A stretch of DNA of 64,000 nucleotides, taken from Rapana venosa. Lineage: Eukaryota; Mollusca; Gastropoda; Neogastropoda; Muricidae. The stretch covers positions 42,833,236 to 42,897,235 of the forward strand of contig CM054138.1 in the NCBI GenBank assembly GCA_028751875.1. Direction: 5' to 3'. Every line of letters begins with the position of its first letter. The first letter of the stretch is position 1. Position numbers and translations under genes: made by a program. Positions 33,555 through 42,887 of this stretch are shown here, piece after piece. The notes under the pieces were generated by a model, which worked only from the letters and a program-made list of their open reading frames with translations, made no database searches and was not told the origin of the DNA.

Positions 33555-34440
33555 GTATGGGATTTATATAGCGCTGAATCTTTTAAAGTAGACAAATCAA
33601 AGCGCTTGCATTCAAATCATTCACATGCATGCAACCTCCACAAATATCAAGCTAAACAAATATATACACACAACACACATAGGTGGAGGTGGTGGAGGTG
33701 AAGGTAGCTATTGAAAAGTAGGAACAGATAACAGGGGAAGATCTCAAGAAGAAAATAAGTGCGTTTTGAGGCTAGATTTGAAAGAATCAAATGAAGGCTT
33801 TTGGCGAAATGGAAGAGGGAGGTTGTTCCATGTGGACGGACCAGAAACAGAGAAAGAGTGATGACCGACAGTGGTTTGTTTGAATCTGGGTGTTCGAAAG
33901 CACGAAGTATCTGTGGCTAAATGAAGGGAACAGGACGATGTGTACAGGTGAAGACAGTTACAGAGATAAGAGGGTGCAAATTTGTGGAGACATTTGAAAC
34001 AAAGGGTATTAATCTTATACTTTATTCTTTGTGAGACAAGCAGCCAATGAAGAGATCGCAAGGACTAGTTGAGCTGCAGAGTTTTGTATGCGTTAAAGGG
34101 AGTGGATGAATGATGCTGGCAGACCAGCCAAGAGAGAATTACAGTAGTCCAGACGAGAAAGAATGAGAGATGTGACAAGTTTGGATGTTGCGTCAGTAGA
34201 CAGATACTTGCGAATTGTACTTATGCGCCATAATTGATAGTAGCAAGACTGGCAGGTCTGGGTGATGAATTTTTTCTTAGAGAGTGTGTTGTCAAGAACC
34301 ACACCTAGATATTTCACAGTTAGATGAACACAAGAGAGAGGCTGAGACCGGAAGAGGAGACCATGCCTGGTCTTTCCCTGTTAGTTTAGTTTTGCTTGGA
34401 GTAAGAGGTGCCACTGGGAAATCTGTCCTCATCTCAGAGA
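33530..34440 (-). mobile_element. CR1/L2-like LINE, 3' fragment
   Basis: A 5'-truncated minus-strand copy of the element at 40325-42470. The minus strand codes KYLGVVLDNTLSKKKFITQT and SKLVTSLILSRLDYCNSLLA (34317-34093), then RSLHWLLVSQRIKYKINTL and TWNNLPLPFRQKPSFDSFKS (34061-33744). Next come the GCGCT-containing 3' UTR and an (ATT)n tail seen as (AAT)n at 33530-33555. One frame change near 34075 separates the two parts. Confidence 0.85.
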
Positions 34441-35122
34441 AAGCTAAATGATAAAAACAATAGTAGGTTTTTTGGTGTCGTAGTATTACAAGCCTGCAGT
34501 GATAGAGGGTAAGTGACTCGGCTAGGTTACCAAGGAAGAAGAAGAAGATGACGTGAAGTGTGTGTACACATGCATGCATGTATGGATGCATGAATGTGAC
34601 ATGTCATGTTATGATAATTTGTTGAAATGTTTGTGTGCTGCTGACACTTACACATGTTTCTGAAACACTGTCAAAGTAAAGGAGGGAATTCTAAGAAGTG
34701 TTTAAGGCTGAGAAGAGGTTCTGAATGCGTAAGCCTGTGTTTGAATTGCGCGTGACTGAAGTGTTGAAACGCCCATTTTTGCCCACCATTAAGGTAGCTA
34801 CAATCCAGCTTCGGGGACATGTTCGGTAGTGGGAACACTAACGCGTCTAACCACCGCGCACCTTCACAGTCAATGGCGGTGACCTTATCCCGGTGACCCC
34901 GCAGGATGGGGGAGGTGGTGTGCGGGCCCGCTCCAGTTGGTTTTTGAGGTGACCATGGAGATACACTCCTTTCCACCGACACACCGGGTCAGGCGGGTTT
35001 TTCCGGGGAGGACGTTACCAACGACAGACAGAAAGCGATCAATCAATCCAATCCCAAACATTACAATCAATTCACAAACCAATGGCCAATCGCTAACTAC
35101 AATAATCATCCTTAAGTTTTTT
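34441..35122. other. No gene recognised; half copy of the short CTCGG element
   Basis: Contains CCCACCATTAAGGTAGCTAC and a CTTCGGGG ending (about 34776-34830), the distal half of the 110-bp dispersed element. Nothing else is supported. Confidence 0.5.
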
Positions 35123-35418
35123 GGGGACGGGGATAGCTCAGTGGTCGGAGACTCGCTTTCCCCCCGCCAAGTTAAGCAGTGTCGAGCGTGGTTACCACTT
35201 GGATGGGTGACCGTTTGCGCGCCTTGGCTTCAGTACAGTTCCCCCAGTTCATCCAGCTGTAAATGGGTACCTGCCCTCTTTAGGGTCAGGGAAGGTAAAG
35301 CAGCGAGGGAGAGGAGATGGGCGCTGCCCTCAATATGCTGGCCCTAGAGAAGTGAGGTCTCTGACGCCTCACTCCCCTACGACCTTATAGGTTATGGGAC
35401 ACCTTTACCTTTACCTTT
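35123..35418 (+). mobile_element. tRNA-like/5S rRNA-derived chimeric SINE, copy 1
   Basis: A short retroposon of about 295 bp. Bases 35130-35158 (GGGGATAGCTCAGTGGTCGG) resemble the 5' end and A box of a tRNA. Bases 35168-35215 (AAGTTAAGCAGTGTCGAGC, then TTGGATGGGTGACCG) resemble box A, the intermediate element and box C of a 5S rRNA gene, the internal RNA polymerase III promoter. A central part with CCAGCTGTAAATGGGTACCT and a GC-rich body follow. The 3' end is (CCTTTA)n, cut at 35418. It is nearly identical to 52981-53275, so the family was recently active. Similarity to 5S and tRNA is read by eye. Confidence 0.85.
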
Positions 35419-35488
35419 TATCCACAGCACGCAAATTCAACATCACTCAGTCAAAAGTGCTAAATGTATCACGCCCCTTCCTTTTACC

Positions 35489-35578
35489 AAGTCCAAGTGT
35501 GGTCAGTTCCTGCTGTAATCAGCACCGGTTGGGCTGGGATGGGATGGAATGGATAGCAGCTGAGAGTAAGGGAAACTG
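35489..35578 (+). repeat. Dispersed repeat pair member (GCTGGGATGG type), copy 1
   Basis: CCAAGTGTGGTCAGTTCCTG, then AATCAGCACCGG and GGCTGGGATGGGATGG, then AGCAGCTGAGAGTAAGGG. Aligns with 37655-37745 in the same orientation. Nature unknown. The other copy lies just upstream of a SINE head and may be an extension of it. Confidence 0.6.
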
Positions 35579-35955
35579 AGAGCTGTGTATCATCATCGTT
35601 GGATCTGACACACTGATTACGACAAACTTTCACACCTTATTGAGCAAATTTTCAAACACTTGAATCCATGCAGTGCAAAGACAAAGTAGTGACATATTTC
35701 ACCTGCTGTCACAGGTTTGAGTCAGGCCTCTTCTGAGGAAATGTGTGACAGAACCGTGGCAAGTGTAAGCGCTTCTTTGCCCTTGATAGGGTATATGTGA
35801 GATCTGCAAAAACATGCAAAAAAACCCAAAACCTACAGTAAAACAAAAAATTACAACAAAAACCCCAAATAACAATCTGCAAAAACAACCCCTCAGAACA
35901 ATGTAAACAAAAGACCCAGCCAAAGCAACAGCCAAAGCACAAGGCACGCACATAC

Positions 35956-36080
35956 CAAAGAGGCGGAAGAGAGGGGAGGTGCCCGACACGTTGGTCTCCT
36001 TGGTATACAGGGGCACTTCATGCAGGATGCTGGCCTTCAGCCCATAGCGCAGCCACCCCCTCACCAGGCAGTGGTGAAGC
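35956..36080 (-). CDS. Internal exon of the F-box/WD40 gene
   Basis: Minus-strand exon of 125 nt with acceptor GGCTGTGCAG before 36080 and donor GTATGTGC after 35956. Phase 2 in, phase 1 out. It joins in frame to the F-box exon at 38193 (TG plus G makes the Trp of the F-box end). It codes for LHHCLVRGWLRYGLKASILH, then EVPLYTKETNVSGTSPLFRL. I do not recognise a domain; it is the linker between F-box and propeller. The short acceptor tract is not pyrimidine-rich because an 11-bp minisatellite starts 8 bp upstream. Confidence 0.65.
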
Positions 36081-36088
36081 CTGCACAG

Positions 36089-36520
36089 CCGGTGACCATG
36101 CAGTGAGCATGCGGTGACTATGTGGTGATGATGTGGTGATCATGCCGTGATGATGTGGTGATCATGCTGTGATGATGTGGTGATCATGCAGTGATTATGT
36201 GGTGACCATGCAGTGATTATGTTGTGATCATGCGGTGACTATGTGGTCACCATGCAGTGACTATGTGTTGACTATGTGGTGACCATGTGGTGACCATGCA
36301 GCGACTATGTGGTGATCATGCAGTGACTTTGTGGTGATCATGCAGTGATGATGTGATGACCATGCAGTGACTATGTGGTGATCATGCGGTGACTATGTGG
36401 TGATCATGCAGTGATGGTGATGTGGTGATCATGCAGTGATTATGTGGTGATCACGCAGTGATTATGTGGTGGCCATGTAATGACTATGTGGGGACAATAC
36501 AGTGACCATTTTTATTATAT
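36089..36520. repeat. 11-bp minisatellite GTGAYNATGYR, about 38 units
   Basis: Regular 11-mers such as GTGATCATGCA, GTGATTATGTG, GTGACCATGCA and GTGATGATGTG run from beside the exon acceptor to the edge of an inserted SINE. Diverged units continue at 36885-37150 on the other side of the SINE. Confidence 0.95.
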
Positions 36521-36535
36521 CATTTTTTCTTTTTA

Positions 36536-36880
36536 TTCTTTTATTTTTTTGAGGATAATGGAATAAGCACTTGTTTTTTTTTCATTTTTTACATCCAGTC
36601 CTTGTGAGTATGGCGTTTTGTAAATTTTGTCAGCCATTCCCAGTGGCACACAATGGCCTACCCCTCCAAAAAGCAGAATAGGTTTTAACATGTGCCCAAG
36701 ATGTTCTGCATGTGTTTGCACATGGGACCTCAGTTTATATTCTCATCCAAAGGACTTTTGGGAAAAGTGGAATTGGCACTGATGTTAACTCCAGAGGAAA
36801 CATCCTTTTGAATGAGATCCGAACTTGGGTCAGCAGATCATGAGCACAATGGGCATCACTCTAATCACCAGGTTATCCTG
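36536..36880 (-). mobile_element. tRNA-SINE, copy 5, with head type B
   Basis: Reverse copy with the whole structure: tail AGGATAATGGAATAAGCACT, body CACAATGGCCTACCCCTCC and GATGTTCTGCATGTG, linker GTTAACTCCAGAGGAAACAT, and tRNA-like head (complement of ATAACCTGGTGATTAGAGTG and of CCAAGTTCGGATC). It splits the 11-bp minisatellite. Confidence 0.8.
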
Positions 36881-36884
36881 TCCT

Positions 36885-37147
36885 ACCATGCAATGATTAT
36901 GTGGGGACAATACTGTCTGTGACTGTGCTGTGATTATGTAGACCATGCTGTAAAAAAAAGTAGTAATTATGCTATGATCATACAGTGACCATATCATGAC
37001 AATAGTGGATATGCAAATGACCATGAGGTGACAATATGGTGACTATAATTATGAGCTGTGACCACAAAAGAGACCATGCGATGACAATGCCATGATTATG
37101 CAATGATCACAGGAGAATGATGCAGTGTTTATACTGCAGGGACCATG

Positions 37148-37150
<3 letters not shown>
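36885..37150. repeat. Diverged continuation of the 11-bp minisatellite
   Basis: Units such as ATGCAATGATTATG, GTGACTATAATTATG and CCATGATTATG keep the TGAYYATG core with indels. A (CA)n run at 37151-37179 ends it. Confidence 0.7.
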
Positions 37151-37178
<28 letters not shown>

Positions 37179-37364
37179 ACCATGCCATAATTATCAGGTA
37201 TAAAACAACGGGCTTTCAGTGTGACATCGTGCAGATATGCGTGTGTCAGGTAAGGACAGGAGTGAAAAGGTGAATGGCTATACACAGTTTACGCAGGATA
37301 TATATATATTGGTTTTTTTCTTTTTGTTTGTTTGGGGTTCTTTTTTCGGGGTGGGGGTGGGTTG

Positions 37365-37395
37365 TTTGCTTTTGTTGTTGTTGTTGTTGCTGTTG
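37365..37395. repeat. (TTG)n microsatellite
   Basis: TTGTTGTTG units with one TGC; part of the intron. Confidence 0.85.
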
Positions 37396-37424
37396 TTGTT
37401 ATTCTAAATTCTGTTATATCGAGG

Positions 37425-37555
37425 ATAATGGAATAAGCACTTATGTGCTTTTTTTTTTTACATCCAATCCCCGTGTGTATGTGGTTTTGTAAATTCTGTC
37501 ATCCACCGGCACACAATGGCCAACTCTTATGAAAAGCGGAACAGGATTTGTTGTT
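37425..37555 (-). mobile_element. tRNA-SINE 3' part, copy 6
   Basis: TCGAGGATAATGGAATAAGC, TTTTTACATCCAATCCCCGT, GGCACACAATGGCCAACTCT and GAAAAGCGGAACAGGATT. The head-proximal half is missing, replaced by TGCATG repeats. Confidence 0.8.
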
Positions 37556-37654
37556 GTGTGTGCATGCATACGTGCATATGCGTGCATGTGTGCATGCATG
37601 TTTTAAAGAGATGATGCTGTTGAGGACAACACACTACCTCTCTTCATATCTTTC

Positions 37655-37745
37655 CCAAGTGTTGTCAGTCACCTGCTATGATTAGCACCAGCTGGCCCCA
37701 GCTTGGCTGGGATGGCTAGGAATAGACAACAGCTGAAAGTGGGGG
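37655..37745 (+). repeat. Dispersed repeat pair member (GCTGGGATGG type), copy 2
   Basis: CCAAGTGTTGTCAGTCACCT, GATTAGCACCAGC, CTTGGCTGGGATGG, then CAACAGCTGAAAGTGGGGG. Aligns with 35489-35578. Confidence 0.6.
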
Positions 37746-37764
37746 GAAAAACCTGACAGCAGGA

Positions 37765-38105
37765 AGGTGGCAGGATGGTTAAGACGTTCGCCTGCCAACA
37801 AGTAAACCGTGAGGTTGGGGGTTCGATTCCCAGCCTCACCCTTTCTTCCCAGTTTGACAAAAAAAATCGAACTGAAAGTCAAAGTTCTTCGGATGAGACT
37901 ATAAACCGAGGCCCCGTGTTCGAACGCATGCAGAACATCTTGCGCACACGTTAAATCCTGTTCCGCTTTTCGGAAGGGTAGGCTATTGTGTGCCGGTGGA
38001 AACAGATGACAAAATTTACAAAACCGCATACACACGGGGACTGGATGTAAAAAAGCACATGAGTGCTTATTCCATTATCCTCGATATAAAAGAATAAATA
38101 AATCA
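37765..38105 (+). mobile_element. Full-length tRNA-SINE, copy 7, with head type A
   Basis: Best complete copy of the main SINE family. The head starts GGCAGGATGGTTAAGACG (A-box like) and has GGGGGTTCGATTCCC (B box, GGTTCGANTCC) about 45 bp further, the spacing of a tRNA-derived polymerase III promoter. The body reads CTTCGGATGAGACTATAAAC, CGAACGCATGCAGAACATCT, AATCCTGTTCCGCTTTTCGG, TGTGTGCCGGTGGAAACAG, ACACGGGGACTGGATG and AAAAAGCACATGAGTGCTTA. It ends in TCGATATAAAAGAATAAATA, an AATAAATA tail, then poly-A. Length is about 340 bp. Confidence 0.9.
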
Positions 38106-38114
38106 ATTTAAAAA

Positions 38115-38148
<34 letters not shown>

Positions 38149-38192
38149 TACATACACATATAGCAAAATCTACAATACCTCATCACGCTTAC

Positions 38193-38392
38193 CATAGTCG
38201 ATCCGAATTGGCGACTTCTCTGTACTGCATGCACACTCCAGAAAACTGACACAAGTCCCAGGGTGATAGATACTGTAGGATTTTCTCGGACAGTTCATGT
38301 GGTAGACTCAAGGTAAACTCCTCCACTGTCACTGAATCGCTTTTGATGTTTAATGATTCCTTGAAATTCTCTTCCAAGGAGGGTTGTATTTC
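38193..38392 (-). CDS. F-box exon of an F-box/WD40 protein gene
   Basis: Minus-strand exon of 200 nt: acceptor TTTAAACACAG before 38392, donor GTAAGC after 38193, phase 0 in and phase 2 out. There is no ATG at the start, so it is internal; the reading begins EIQPSLEENFKESLN. Residues about 29-67 of the exon form an F-box: LPHELSEKILQYLSPWDLCQ, then FSGVCMQYREVANSDRLW. F-boxes bind Skp1 and place the protein in an SCF (Skp1-Cullin-F-box) ubiquitin ligase, where the WD40 part recognises the substrate. The gene runs leftwards with exons at 36080-35956 and 31965-31847. Which FBXW subfamily it belongs to I cannot say. Upstream exons were not found. Confidence 0.8.
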
Positions 38393-38675
38393 CTGTGTTT
38401 AAAAAAAAAGAAGAAAGAAACAAAAAAATTACTTAAAAAAAATACACATTGTACATTAAGCATGTGCATATGTATGTGCAAGCATTTTTTTTTTCTTCCA
38501 CTTCCCTTCCCTTTAAAAAAAAATCATATCCATCAGGTAAAGAAAGAATATGTTTCATGGAATTTGAATTTAAGACTTAGTGTTGTGGAATAATCAAAAT
38601 GAATTTTTAAAAATTATTATTTGTTATTTTTATGGTAAAAAATGAACAGATTCATTTGTATGAATGTGTGTATAT

Positions 38676-38756
<81 letters not shown>

Positions 38757-39184
38757 CCTATTTAGTTTTGTTTCTCATTAGATAATATCGTAAAAACTAT
38801 TATATATAAAAGAAAGAATACAAGCCCTCCCCCCCCCCCCCCTTAAAAAAAAGTCATTAAAAGATAAGATGAAATAAACTTCAAAAGATTATACTTGCAG
38901 CAAACATGCAATTAAAAAAAATTCATTTCATTAGTAATAGTGTTTCTTCAATTTTCTAGTCTATTTCTGTATCTTTGCACATCTGTAATAGTTTGTTTTT
39001 AAGGTCACTTGGGAGAAATTATCATATCAAGTTCTTTTTGACATTTTGATTCCATTGTATATCATGTCCTTTTATTCACACATAGATACCTACAAACACA
39101 CAAGTAGTGCCTACATAGATACATAAATATTATATATATGTATACATTGATGAAATGTATTTAGTATGTAAAAGTGTAAGAAAC

Positions 39185-39253
<69 letters not shown>

Positions 39254-39407
39254 TATGTCTTAAGAAAACTAGGAAAGACTCCTGTTAATATCAAACCTGT
39301 CACAAAAATAGTCACATAAATTTTTGTGCACGTTTTTGCACTAGACCCAAACTCATATTTGAATATAATGAATAGTCAGTATTTAATTAATTAATTAATT
39401 AATTAAT
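38393..39407. other. Intergenic or intronic; (AT)n and (CA)n microsatellites
   Basis: (AT)n at 38671-38752, C14 at about 38829-38842, and (CA)n at 39188-39252. The first exon or exons of the F-box gene may lie in or right of this stretch but I cannot identify them. Confidence 0.6.
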
Positions 39408-39630
39408 TTTGATTTTATTCTTTTATACAGAGGATAATGTAATAAGCACTTATGTGCTTTTTTACATCCAGTCCCCATGTGTATGTGGTTTTGAAAATTC
39501 TGTCATCTGTTCCCACAGCACACAATGGCCTACACTTACAAAAAGTGGAATAGGATTTAACGGGTGGGCAAGATGTTCTTCGTGCAAAGGCACACGGGAC
39601 CTTGGTTTATAGTCTCATCCAAAGGATACA
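39408..39630 (-). mobile_element. tRNA-SINE body, copy 8
   Basis: Reverse copy: TTCTTTTATACAGAGGATAA, AATAAGCACTTATGTGC, CATCCAGTCCCCATGTGTAT, CACACAATGGCCTACAC, AGTCTCATCCAAAGGAT. Forms an inverted pair with copy 9. Confidence 0.85.
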
Positions 39631-39794
39631 AAATAAGGTGATATGCTCATCTTGACAATATATTTTTTCTCCAGTGTTGCAAATTATCTTCATCTTGGAC
39701 ACAAATAAAGAAATAAATTCACATTGAAAACTCACAAACTGTACTTCTGAAAAAGTGTAACACACTTCCATGCATGTGCATGTACACACACACA

Positions 39795-39960
39795 CACACA
39801 AACGCATGCAGAACATTTTGCGCACATGTTACATCCTGTTCCGCTTTTCGAAAGAGTAGGCCATTGTGTGCTGGTGGGAACAGATGACAAAACCCCATAC
39901 ACACGGGGACTGGATGTAAAAAAGCACATGAGTGCTTATTCCATTATCCTCGATATTATT
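39795..39960 (+). mobile_element. tRNA-SINE body, copy 9
   Basis: Plus copy: ACGCATGCAGAACATTTTGC, CCGCTTTTCGAAAGAGTAGG, ACACGGGGACTGGATG, AAGCACATGAGTGCTTATTC, CATTATCCTCGATATT. Its head side starts in a (CA)n run. Confidence 0.85.
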
Positions 39961-39989
39961 TTTTTTAAATGTCATCTTTGCTTTGTTGC

Positions 39990-40044
<55 letters not shown>

Positions 40045-40244
40045 ACGTCATTATCCAAACCCCCCCTACCCCCCTGCCAAAGGGGAAATATTGGGTAACA
40101 TCTATATATGTTGGTTGTTATGCTTTCACTCTTCATGGTATACATCTATATATATCTTGAAAACTCACAAAATGTACTTCTTAAAAAGTGTAACACACAT
40201 CCATGCACGCGCGCGCACACACACACAGAGATAATCTCTCTCTC

Positions 40245-40301
<57 letters not shown>

Positions 40302-40330
40302 GTGTGTGTGTGTGTGTGTGTGTGTGTGAC
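39990..40330. repeat. (CA)n, (CT)n, (AT)n and (GT)n cluster
   Basis: (CA)n 39994-40042, (CT)n 40247-40281, (AT)n 40282-40300, (GT)n 40301-40328. The last abuts the truncated 5' end of the LINE that follows. Confidence 0.95.
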
Positions 40331-42214
40331 GTATCTATCAATACTAGAACACGTTTCACCCATCAGCTACATATCTTAATCTTACTCTTAATCCATTCAG
40401 CAAAGACAGACTACTACTCTTCCCAAATTCTCTGTGCTACATCCATAAAATCTCTTTTTTCCCTCACCTCAAATCTCCTTGGATCTGCAAAAACAACTCC
40501 TCTGCCTAACACCCACAGCCTGTCTGAACTTCAATCCATATTTTCTGCCTTCTTTTCAGATAAAGTTCGAAACATACGGTCCAGACTTGATCAAACTCAA
40601 TTCCAGCCTGCGCCTCCTGACCCCCAGTTCACTGGCACTCCTCTCTTTTCCTTCCATCCCACAAGTGAAAAAGAAATCATGACAATTCTGAAGGAAATGA
40701 CTATAAAATCATGCGACCTTGATCCCATACCTGCTCCTGTTTTCTCACAATGCCTTCCACAACTTGTGCCTATTATCACTAAAATAGTAAACTCATCTCT
40801 TCAGTCAGGAAATTTTCCATCAGCTCTTAAAACAGCAATAGTCACACCTCTACTGAAAAAGCATGACCTCGATCCCATCATTCTGAAGAATTATAGGCCT
40901 GTCTCAAACTTACCCTTTATCTCTAAAGTACTAGAAAAAGTTGTTCTCAAACAGCTCAACAGTCACCTTCATTCCAATGATCTTCTTCCCACTTTTCAGT
41001 CTGCCTATCGCCCCAACCACAGCACCGAAACCACCCTAGTCCATACTTTAGATACACTTCTACTTTCTTCTGATGCAGGAAAAATCTCCCTCCTCACTCT
41101 TCTTGACTTATCTGCAGCCTTTGATACCATAGATCACTCAATTCTTCTTTCTCGCCTCCAAAATACGTTTGGTATTAATGGCACAGCCCTCACCTGGTTT
41201 ACTTCATACCTCACAGACCGGTTCCAGAAAGTTATTGTAAACAAAATTCAATCAAAACCTGTCAAAATGGAATGTGGAGTCCCACAGGGATCAGTCCTGG
41301 GCCCTGTTCTCTTTACTCTATACACTGCTCCACTCTCACATATAATAAACAACCACCGTATTGATCATCATTTCTATGCCGATGATACTCAACTTCAGTG
41401 CAGCGATACTGTTGAAAACTTGCCTTCCCTCTTGACAAATATGTCCTACTGCCTTCAAGACATTCAAAACTGGATGACTCAGAACAAGTTACAACTTAAT
41501 GCCGATAAAACCGAAGCCATGCTCATAGGGACCCAACATAAACTTTCCTCTATCACAAAAACTTCAATAGAATTCGGCAATACGTCAGTTCCTTTGTCCA
41601 ACTCTGTGAAGTATTTAGGAGTAGTTCTTGACAACACACTCTCTATGAAAAAATTCATCACCCAGACCTGCCAGTCTTGCTACTATCAATTACGGCGCGT
41701 AAGCGCGATTCGCAAGTATCTGTCCACTGATGCAACTTCCAAGCTTGTCACATCTCTTATTCTTTCACGTTTAGACTACTGTAATTCTCTTTTGGCTGGC
41801 CTACCAGCATCATCTATCCACTCTCTTCAACGCATACAAAACTCTGCAGCTCGACTGGTCCTAAGAAAGAAAAAATCTGAACACATCACTCCTCTTCTGC
41901 GATCTCTTCACTGGTTGCCTGTCTCACAAAGACTGCAGTATAAAATCAATACCCTCTGTTTCAAATGTCTCCACAAATCTGCACCCTCTTATCTCTGTAA
42001 CTGTCTTCACCTGTACACTCCATCCCGTTCCCTTCGTTCAGCCGCAGATACTTTGTGCTTTCGAACACCCAGATTCAAACAAACCACTGTTGGCCGTCGC
42101 TCCTTCTCTGTTTCTGGTCCATCCACCTGGAATGACCTCCCTCTTTCACTTCGTCAAAAGCCTTCACTTGATTCCTTCAAATCCAGCCTCAAAACACACT
42201 TATTTCCTACCTGA
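40325..42214 (+). CDS. CR1/L2-like LINE reverse transcriptase, long open frame
   Basis: An uninterrupted frame of about 630 codons for the reverse transcriptase of a non-LTR retrotransposon. The endonuclease part is missing because the copy is truncated at a (GT)n run. Markers in order: SCDLDPIPAPVF; LKNYRPVSNLPFISKVLEK (RT motif 1); FQSAYRPNHSTETTLVHTL; LLTLLDLSAAFDTIDHS (motif with catalytic Asp); GVPQGSVLGPVLFTLY; HFYADDTQLQ (YADD box); LGVVLDNTLSMKKFITQ; SRLDYCNSLLAGLP. The C-terminal part is STWNDLPLSLRQKP and LKTHLFPT with a TGA at 42212-42214. The first codons come from the microsatellite, so there is no true start. The 3' UTR follows to 42472. Absence of stops over 1.9 kb suggests a young insertion. 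CR1, L2 or Rex1 clade cannot be separated by eye. Confidence 0.9.
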   Translation, partial: CDVSINTRTRFTHQLHILILLLIHSAKTDYYSSQILCATSIKSLFSLTSNLLGSAKTTPLPNTHSLSELQSIFSAFFSDKVRNIRSRLDQTQFQPAPPDPQFTGTPLFSFHPTSEKEIMTILKEMTIKSCDLDPIPAPVFSQCLPQLVPIITKIVNSSLQSGNFPSALKTAIVTPLLKKHDLDPIILKNYRPVSNLPFISKVLEKVVLKQLNSHLHSNDLLPTFQSAYRPNHSTETTLVHTLDTLLLSSDAGKISLLTLLDLSAAFDTIDHSILLSRLQNTFGINGTALTWFTSYLTDRFQKVIVNKIQSKPVKMECGVPQGSVLGPVLFTLYTAPLSHIINNHRIDHHFYADDTQLQCSDTVENLPSLLTNMSYCLQDIQNWMTQNKLQLNADKTEAMLIGTQHKLSSITKTSIEFGNTSVPLSNSVKYLGVVLDNTLSMKKFITQTCQSCYYQLRRVSAIRKYLSTDATSKLVTSLILSRLDYCNSLLAGLPASSIHSLQRIQNSAARLVLRKKKSEHITPLLRSLHWLPVSQRLQYKINTLCFKCLHKSAPSYLCNCLHLYTPSRSLRSAADTLCFRTPRFKQTTVGRRSFSVSGPSTWNDLPLSLRQKPSLDSFKSSLKTHLFPT

Positions 42215-42472
42215 GACTTTCCCCCCACCTATCTGTCCCTAATTTTCAACAGCATCTTTCACCGTCTAAGTGTTGTTCCGTGTGTGTGTGTGTGTGTATG
42301 TGTGTGTGTGCGTGCGTGTGCGTGCGTAGTGCGCGCGCATGGATTTCTCATTACGTTTAAGGAGAGTTGCATGCCTGTAAATGATTGAGTGCAAGCGCTT
42401 CGATTTGTTTGTTTTTTACAAGATTCAGCGCTATATAAATTCCATATATTATTATTATTATTATTATCTGGT
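42215..42472 (+). mobile_element. 3' UTR and (ATT)n tail of the CR1/L2-like LINE
   Basis: Contains (GT)n at 42277-42325 and then CAAGCGCTTCGATTTGTTTG, ATTCAGCGCTATATAAATTC and CATATATTATTATTATT to 42472. The last 60 bp are the hallmark seen at 13850, 33560, 48070 and 56960. Confidence 0.85.
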
Positions 42473-42837
42473 TGACGAGCAAGTCGGTAACCGTTCAGAT
42501 GGGTCACAAGTATTTGTAAACTTCTGCTGCATACATGTTGTGTGTGCTCATATGAATGCGTAGGAAAAGTTGTGCTTTCGTTCATGCATACAAACTTTGC
42601 GTTCTGTTGTTTGAGAATTGCCCATTTCTGCCGAAATCTTCTTTCCTTGCGAAGTGTTACCAAGCGCTTCCAATGACGCTTATTCAACGGAAGTTTACAA
42701 AATGGCAATTCAGGGGAGATCACACCCACACATACAAACGCCAGACGTTGGGGTGAAGGTTGAGGACATTCTTGTCGTTGGCTTTGGATTGACTAAAGGC
42801 ACACGCTCGTGCGATAGTTACCAGCCGGAATTATGGG

Positions 42838-42887
<50 letters not shown>

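Noticed and set aside
35160..35225. A 5S rRNA gene
   Set aside because: Only the internal promoter half is 5S-like; the 5' third and the 3' end are replaced, and the unit has retroposon flanks at its sister copy.
36089..36520. CRISPR-like array
   Set aside because: The 11-bp units are contiguous with no spacers, and the host is eukaryotic; it is a minisatellite.
37765..37860. A functional tRNA gene
   Set aside because: A and B boxes are present but the sequence does not fold into a full cloverleaf with matching acceptor arms, and the same head recurs fused to a SINE body.
42259..42729. Minus-strand frame of 156 codons with a basic N-terminus
   Set aside because: Over half is (CA)n and LINE 3' UTR read backwards; the rest has no recognised domain.
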